Shown here: piece after piece, positions 57,756 through 64,000 of the stretch
Layout of the letters: every line of letters starts with the position of its first letter
Numbering within the stretch: position 1 is the first letter of the stretch
NCBI GenBank assembly: GCA_022701365.1
Contig: JAKUHH010000084.1
Location: forward strand, 62,001-126,000
From: Mycocentrospora acerina
Lineage: Eukaryota > Ascomycota > Dothideomycetes > Pleosporales
Direction: 5' to 3'
DNA length: 64,000 nt
The notes under the pieces: model-generated
The model's database searches: none
Told to the model about the DNA's origin: nothing
The model's input: the letters and a program-made list of their open reading frames with translations, nothing else
Made by a program: the position numbers and the translations under genes

Positions 57756-59058
57756 TCAAAAGTCCTCTTGAGCTTTCCTTTGCTTCGCAACAACCACTAC
57801 TCCTCTGACAACGCCCGATCGCCCCCACCATGCAAACATTTTTCTCGCGACCTTGAAACGTCCCAGACCAAGACCCAACATCTTCAGTCTTTGGTCTTGC
57901 TCTTCCATGAATGTCGCCAGCGGTGCAAAGACATGTTCACTCACGTCCTTTACACTAACCAATGTATCTTCATAACCAATGTCGATTAGTTTCTGCCGAT
58001 ACTGTTCTGGCGTGACGAAATTTTCCCAAGGCGCGCCCATAAGTGCGGTCAATATGCGGAGCGTGAGTTTTTGTCGAAATGTGGCTGTGGAAGAAAGACA
58101 TAGGTCAAAGGCCATGAACGATGCGTCAAGAGTTCGACAGGTGTGGGTGATGAGCGGCCAACGTGAGGGCGAAAAGTGGTACGCGGTGTCAAGGGCAAGT
58201 ACCCATGTTTCTTGCGCACCTGAATGTGCAGTCTGGACACCGGACTGGATGTGTTCGCTCCAGTTTTCAGGTCGAGATGCGTCAGCACAATGAATGGAGA
58301 TGTCATGGCTAGACACTGTCGACGTGCGTTTAAGCTCTTCGATACGTTCAGAAGCGTACTGAGCTTGAGTCGAGTCGTTTGTTATACCAATGTATGTGTC
58401 AAACAAGGTTTCTCTATTTCGTTCTCCCCACCATGCTCCATCACATGGTCGGACTGGACTCTTGCTCATCAAATGAATGGATTGGTCACCGCAGCCAATG
58501 CCTAAATCGATGAGACATCTCCTACGTCGGTTGCTGTCAATATTTCCAGTATTCTCCATATATCGTTCCAAGCCTGCTTGGTTTAGTACTTCATCGAGCA
58601 GGTCACGACACGCCTCAGCCATGGTCTTTTTGTTAGCGGTATCTTTCCCATTTCGATTCTTGAAGCTGTTAGCTGTTGTCTCACTAACAAAATATTCAAT
58701 ATCTGAATATAGGAATACCCACAGACCAATACCCCATATCTGCAGGCGTTAGTATAAAGTGTCACAATATGCAACATGTGATTTACGTACTCATCCACAT
58801 TGCCGTCGGAAACTCTATGTGCAGCCTCCCGTGCTGAAGCCCATAGACCGTTTTTTTATCTTTGCCCGTACTCTTTTCTCGCTTCTTCAATACTCTATAT
58901 AGACTCCATGCAAAACCGGATATTGTTATTGCAACTTTGAGTGAACTGCTTTCTATGCCATATTTTCTAGTGAAGGCACTGAACCCGTCTTTGACGAGAA
59001 CATCAGATAGGAGGAGTACTGCGAATGAGACCAAAATAGGTACGTCTAAGAGAGACAT
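57756..59058 (-). CDS. Membrane-anchored SAM-dependent methyltransferase
   Basis: Class I methyltransferase with the SAM-binding motif I CLIDLGIGCGDQSIHL and an acidic post-motif (SIHCADASRPENW). Exon 1 (59058-58791) encodes an N-terminal hydrophobic anchor (MSLLDVPILVSFAVLLLSDV), a second hydrophobic segment, and FPTAMWM. The simplest in-frame model joins it to 58702-57756. An alternative uses the stronger acceptor at 58740, a 7-nt exon (58739-58733) and an acceptor at 58666; it restores a MWMNMGF sequence that I think fits homologues better. The catalytic domain from about 58622 on is not in doubt. The adjacent upstream gene is a COG2907-like flavoprotein in the same orientation, an association known in bacteria from cyclopropane-fatty-acid-synthase operons. 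A lipid or lipid-like substrate is therefore plausible, but inferred. Confidence 0.8.
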
Positions 59059-59358
59059 TGTGATGAGAGGTGATGTCTTGAGTTATTGCAAGGGGATTGG
59101 ATAGCATGGTGGTGGGATGGAGACGCGAGCGCACGTAGCTTGCATTACTGTTGTAAACTCGCGCTAGCTTGGTTGGGGCCAGGCGTATTGCGACCAAAAA
59201 GATTCAATACTTCACAAGTGCAATGTCTACTCGACTAACTTTTAATGTTCCATGAAATGTATATTCTATTGTCCAACAGTTTTAATTTTGATCTTCGGTA
59301 TAGCCAACTCCGAACATATGCTTGAGCTGCTTAATACATTCTTCTTTCATATGCTGTG
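59059..59358. promoter_or_regulatory. Short spacer, methyltransferase promoter
   Basis: Three hundred bases between the flavoprotein stop and the methyltransferase start, both on the minus strand. It should contain the methyltransferase promoter; no motif stands out. Confidence 0.5.
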
Positions 59359-60777
59359 CTATTGCTGCCAGGGTATGTCGACGCCGAAGGCACGTGCAAC
59401 CCGCATGGCTGATATGACGCATCCTTCCAGCAAAACCATGCCATCCCAACACCATCCACCCACAAGCCAAACATTGTCATCTCCATTTTTCCAAAGTGGT
59501 ACAGACTTGTCATCAGCATAAGCTTCCTGAGTACCTTTGAATATAGCATTTACAATGTGTTGGCTCTCTGTGCTTCGAAGGACACGCGTAAACTTTGCTG
59601 AATGAAGGATACGAGATGGCTCAATAGGACTGAAAGGACAGGTCGTGACTATGGCGCCGCAAGGCTGGACATGGTGAGATTCGGTTGTGTGATCCCCAGT
59701 TGTGGAGGTATGGAGGTGGATGAGCTGGGCGCCGTGTGCGTCGGCAGCTTTCTGTACGTGTGCTTCTTGGGCGAGAACGCTCACATCAGTGTGCACGACA
59801 CTTTCGACGATTGCAGTTGGTATGCGTGCCATGTGGTGCCGCAGTGGCTCGAATACCTGACCAACGACATCTGGGGCTACAGCAAGGACTACTTTGTCAA
59901 AGTACTCGCTTTGAATACTTTGCCCGCTTTCTGTATATTTCTTCCAAGATACCTTTACGCCCTTTTCTTGTGGTTCTACTGCTGTTACTAAAGCACCCAG
60001 CTCATACTCTACGCCACAAACTAATCGTTCCTGTGCAGCTCTGACACCTTCCGACACGGTGAAGTGTGGCGCTTGATGTGTCCTCCGTTTGTATTCGATT
60101 ATATCGCTTGCAGGAAATGTGAGTAATGTCTTGTGCGGGCAAGTCGTGACACTGGAGATCAACGGAACGAGGTAGTACGTCACAAAGCGCTCGGGCGTCC
60201 ATGTTCTCTCCAAATATTGCTGCAGTGCCTCGCCCTGGCGCGGTGCGATGAAAAAACAGCACAGCGAGAACCAGACGTAGCACACTGCCATGTATGCAAA
60301 CTCAATCACGTATGGAACAACTCCTAGTGTACTTGGCCGGGGCGCCAACTGATGGAGGTTCGAGGGGTGCACAAAGTAGGTGGCATCTCGCCGGCTGCCC
60401 TGTCGCGATGATGGGGGAACCGAGGTCGCAAACTCGAAGAGAAACGGCTGCGAGCAGTACTGCACGCCCAGATAGTCGTACAAGGCCTTGAGGTTGTTGT
60501 AGAAGCCGCCAGCGAAGGCGCGCATGGGCAGGTCGACGCGGTCCGATGAGGTGCGCTCGGCATTGGGAATCGACACCGAGGCCGAGTCGAGCGACAGAGA
60601 GGCGCCCTGTTGGTGTCAACATGGGCTCAGCGCAAAGCGATGCCAGCGGATACGCACAGACTCCAGCACCTTGACCGTGTAGCGGCTGCGACGGTCTTGC
60701 AGCAGCAGGTTTGCGCTCACCAGCCCCGCCATGCCAGACCCGACAATGGCCACGCTAATCTGCGGTTGCGACTCCAT
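59359..60777 (-). CDS. FAD-dependent oxidoreductase, COG2907-like
   Basis: Flavoprotein of the NAD(P)/FAD-binding amine-oxidase superfamily, 455 residues. Exons are 60777-60658 and 60606-59359, with a 51-nt GTGCGT..CAG intron in phase 0. Exon 1 gives the dinucleotide-binding motif VAIVGSGMAGLVSANLLLQD. Exon 2 continues DRVDLPMRAFAGGFYNNLKA and LYDYLGVQY, the pattern of COG2907 proteins. A hydrophobic segment at about 150-170 (YMAVCYVWFSLCCFFIA) suggests membrane association. The C-terminal FAD block is NVWLVGGWCWDGMVLLEGCV. It is 300 bp upstream of the methyltransferase in the same direction and divergent from the flavin monooxygenase. The reaction is unknown; desaturation or oxidation of a lipid chain is a guess. 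Confidence 0.83.
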
Positions 60778-61276
60778 GGTCGACGTTGGTGACAAGACAA
60801 GCTGTTCTTGCAAAGCTGGGCCTGGGAGCTAGACCTGGAAGTAGCTATTCGGCGATCATGACATGGAAACTATTTCGCAAGCGCCTGGTTCGTTCCTCGG
60901 CACGCATCAAGCAGGTGGGAACAAGACATGGCTACGGCAGAGGCAGTGCCACGGCGCCAACGGCTATCCTTGTACGCGAACGTGATAGTGGGCAGTCAAG
61001 CACCAAAAGAGCGGCTAGGCCTTGCCAGACGGGGCATCGCGAGGGGATTAGACGGTGAGGCAAGATGCAGGCACATGTTGATGTCATGATGAAATTGGCC
61101 TTGACCAGCTGATTGGCGAGCACGCGCGACCCAAGTGGCGTGCCTGTCTCGATGCCCTGAGGTGCGTGCAACAACGTTTTGTTGCAGCAGTAGCACGTTC
61201 GACCCCAATCCACCTGTCCAAAATAAACAAGCCATAGCGACTGCGGAATAATTTCTCCGCATCCAGAGTCAACGTC
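60778..61276. promoter_or_regulatory. Divergent promoter, COG2907-like / flavin monooxygenase
   Basis: About 500 bp between two divergent starts, so it should drive both flavoenzyme genes. No clear TATA box or palindrome stands out. The frames inside it (60932-61399 on -) have no domain. Confidence 0.5.
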
Positions 61277-63348
61277 ATGGCCGGAACAGACAAGATGCCC
61301 ACGATGCGCGTGGCCGTGATAGGCGCAGGGTATGCGATAGACGGGACGTAGTCCATCACGAGATTTGCTAACACACTCAAAGTCCTGGTGGACTGGCAAC
61401 TCTCAAGACGCTACTCGAAGCCTCGACGCCTGAGCGACCAATTGAGGCTATTCTGTTCGAAGCGTAAGTGAGCGAGCGTTGTAGACTACCATTGCAGCTG
61501 TTATCAATATCCTCAACCCATCTCTAAAACACGTGCAGTGAAGATGACATCGGAGGTACTTTTCACTACCGCGCGTACGAAAACGCCGAGCTTGTTTCCT
61601 CCAAGCAGTTGACAACATTCTCGGACCATCGCTTCCCTCTCTCGGCGCCAGACCACATCTCTCTACCACAGTATGTCGAGTATCTGCGCTCCTATGTTGA
61701 GCGCTTTAGTCTGGAGCCACTCATGAAACTTGGATGTCGAGTCACCAGCATCGAGCCAATCGCCAAATCGCCAGACCAAAAGTGGAAGCACAGAGTAAAG
61801 TATGTCGAGAAGAAGTATGATGGCAGAGAACGAACATTCGACTGCTCGCATGTCGCCATCTGCACTGGGTTACATGTCGAGCCTAACAAGCCCGACATAC
61901 CTGGAATCGAGAACGTCAAGGGCGAAGTCTTCCACTCGGCTCAGTACAAGGAGCGGGCACAGCTCACAGGTCGGGATGTGCTAATCATGGGCTGCGGTGA
62001 AACAGCGATGGGTGGGTTTGTTTAATTCGACGATGACTCTCTGACTAACTCCCCCAGATGTTGCATATGAAGCTATCAAGGCAGACGCAAAGTCGGTAAC
62101 CATGTGCTTCAGAACAGGATTTCTCTCTTTCCCCAAGGCCCTATCACGCTTCCAAGTATTTGGCAAACAGTTCAAGGGTGGTCTACCCATCGACGGCCTC
62201 ATCACCAACTTGTTCGAGACAGCTTACGTCCACCGCTCCATTGCAGCCAGCCGCATGCGCTGGTTTGTATCCGACTTTGTCATCAAGCGCGTGCTATGGT
62301 TTTTGACTGGCACACAAGCCGGCATGAACCAGCACGTGGGAGCACTGCCACACGACCGACTCGGCAGAGCATTCGTATTCCTGAACAAGAGTAGCAAAGC
62401 AATGCCATACCTCAACAGACCATACCAGGAGAAGCACCCCCTTGGATTCCTAGGAAACGGCTACGTCGACCCGCCGGAAGACGCACAGTCAAAGCGATGG
62501 GTCGACACCTGCACCTTCCCCGAACGCATCGACGAAACGGGTCGAGTAATCTTCCAAAAGCGCCCTGACCGCAAAGACTGGCGACGTATGCAGAAGATTG
62601 AAGTGCGACCCAACTGCGTCGTCTACTGCACCGGCTACAAGCAGTCCTTCTCCTACCTGCACGAGTCGTACCCAACCGCCGGCGACGCCACAATCCGCAA
62701 CATCGTCGCCCCCACCGAACCCACCGTCTCCTTCATCGGCTTCGTCCGCCCAGGTGTGGGCGCCATCCCCCCAATCGCAGAGCAGCAAGCCATGTGGTGG
62801 ATAGCCCTGATTACAAACCGCATGTCCATGCCCACCGACCCACCACATTACCATCTCCTCTCCAAGGAAACGTCACGCATCAAGTACGGCGTCGACCACA
62901 GCGCGTACATGAGCACCCTCGCCCGCGACTTTGGCGGGGCCCCAGGCCTCGTCGAACTCTGGAAAACACATGGCTTGAAAGTGTTGTTTGTATACTGCTT
63001 TGGCGCCAGCTTCGTCACTTTCTACCGACTCGTTGGTCCGTTTCAGAGCGAGGCCGCGCCAGATATCGCTAGGACGGAGCTTCTGGAGACTATTACACGG
63101 CGAGGTGTTTTGGGCAACTTGTTCTTTGGGGTGAGTTTTTGTCTTTTTCATCTCTTTTTTTTCGTCGTCGTCGTTGGCGTCTGCTACACAAACGTTGAAT
63201 GAGTGAATGAATAAACGAACACACCTGCTAACCCGCACGGCAGGTTATACCCATGATTTTCTACGGCCTGATCAATCTAGCTGCCCTGGTTCTGGAGAAG
63301 CTGGGGCTGATTCCAAAGGAAAAGTCTGTTGTTGTGTCGGGTGTATAG
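61277..63348 (+). CDS. Flavin-containing monooxygenase
   Basis: NADPH- and O2-dependent FAD enzyme of the FMO family that oxygenates N, S or carbonyl centres. Exons are 61277-61329, 61383-61463, 61539-62011, 62058-63130 and 63244-63348, all in phase, giving 594 residues. The FAD motif VAVIGAGPGGLATLKTL is formed across intron 1. EDDIGGTFHY follows. The FMO-identifying motif appears as VKGEVFHSAQY, and the NADPH motif VLIMGCGETAMDVAYEA spans intron 3. The last exon encodes a hydrophobic C-terminal segment (VIPMIFYGLINLAALVLEKL), suggesting a membrane anchor. Introns are about 46-113 nt. It is divergent from the COG2907-like gene and could act in the same pathway; the substrate is unknown. Confidence 0.9.
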
Positions 63349-63468
63349 ATGGGAAGGGATATGCAAATCTCTTGTTAGGAATATGATGAATCGGAATGAA
63401 CTGGAATGAATTGGAATGAATTAAAAAGAAACGAATTGAAAAGAAATGAAGATGCAAACTCACTCTAC

Positions 63469-63469
63469 C

Positions 63470-63502
<33 letters not shown>
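63469..63502. repeat. (ACTT)n tetranucleotide microsatellite
   Basis: About eight uninterrupted acttacttactt units downstream of the flavin monooxygenase. Confidence 0.9.
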
Positions 63503-63784
63503 CTTACATCCATCTCTTGCATGCACGTCGCTTGATCATCCATACTATCCTTTATACATATATACATGCACATGCACTAGTATCACCCCATTCTCCAAAA
63601 CAAAAACAAAAAGACGCGCAACGTGATGAACGATGGGCGTTGATGTATGTATGTATGTATATTCCGTTTTGTCATTCCCTCCTTCAGCCTCTCGCTCATC
63701 ACCCGCATCATCCGCATCAGACACCGCGATGTGGTAAAGAGTGTGTTGTATCATATCACTTCACTTCATTTTACATCTCAAGCA

Positions 63785-63817
63785 TAGTGTAGTGTAGTGT
63801 AGTGTAGTGTAGTGTAG
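63785..63817. repeat. (TAGTG)n pentanucleotide repeat
   Basis: About six tagtg units followed by decayed copies (tagcatag). Confidence 0.9.
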
Positions 63818-63871
63818 CATAGTAAAATAGCACATCATACACCTCCCCATCACCAATGACCAATGACCCGA

Positions 63872-63873
<2 letters not shown>

Positions 63874-63953
<80 letters not shown>
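63874..63953. repeat. (CA)n microsatellite
   Basis: About 40 uninterrupted CA units, which create long poly Cys-Val frames on the opposite strand. Confidence 0.95.
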
Positions 63954-63954
<1 letters not shown>

Positions 63955-64000
63955 GACAAAAAAGGCCCATGCTAACAGTTCCATTCTCAAGGTATATATA

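Larger units (their letters stand above)
63349..64000. other. Right-edge microsatellite-rich DNA
   Basis: No gene is recognised. It contains GGAATGAATT-like tandem units (about 63392-63420), an ACTT run, a TGTA run (about 63643-63660), a TAGTG run and a long CA tract. The short frames are repeat-driven. Confidence 0.7.

Noticed and set aside
63761..63970. Poly Cys-Val frames at the right edge
   Set aside because: They are translations of the CA microsatellite.

Overview
The window is nuclear DNA of a filamentous ascomycete. Genes are mostly split by short introns of about 49-83 nt with GT..AG ends and CTAAC/CTGAC-type branch sites. Several families are typical of fungi: a UstYa/DUF3328 oxidase, a Zn2Cys6 regulator, Dsc2, ERG27 and a Pcl-type cyclin. 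The protein set and intron style suggest Dothideomycetes, probably Pleosporales; that placement is inferred from general likeness and was not computed.

Layout. 0.7-1.7 kb: Pcl-type G1 cyclin (-) with about 3 kb of upstream DNA. 4.8-14.4 kb: the lipid-transfer protein VPS13 (-). 15.1-15.7 kb: a twin-CX9C Emi1-type protein (+). 16.3-18.3 kb: cytosolic HSP70 (-) with a heat-shock element. 19.4-20.5 kb: a mitochondrial DUF3429/TMEM69-like membrane protein (+). 21.3-23.4 kb: glycerol kinase (+). 23.4-29.5 kb: about 6 kb with no recognisable gene. 29.5-30.5 kb: Dsc2 (-). 30.9-32.8 kb: a coiled-coil protein (-). 34.6-36.0 kb: 3-ketosteroid reductase ERG27 (-).

36.5-45.9 kb is the accessory part. 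A UstYa-like oxidase (-) is divergent from a 63-residue secreted, Tyr/Gly/Pro-rich, cysteine-free peptide (+). Next come 3.5 kb of AT-rich DNA carrying a 397-bp MITE-like inverted-repeat element, a flavin amine oxidase (+) and a Zn2Cys6 transcription factor (+). This is the best candidate for an undescribed system: a small peptide-modifying or secondary-metabolite locus. No complete known RiPP cluster is present.

46.7-64 kb returns to housekeeping-type genes: a UshA-type 5'-nucleotidase (-), an ING/PHD chromatin protein (-), a conserved Cys/His protein of unknown function with an SPKK-rich tail (+), a GNAT acetyltransferase (-) and a small conserved protein (-). Last is a module of a membrane-anchored methyltransferase (-), a COG2907-like FAD oxidoreductase (-) and a divergent flavin monooxygenase (+). 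The right end is rich in microsatellites.

Exon boundaries were set by hand from frame, splice consensus and family motifs. Ambiguous ones (glycerol kinase intron 1, methyltransferase 5' end) are flagged. No tRNA, rRNA or CRISPR was recognised.
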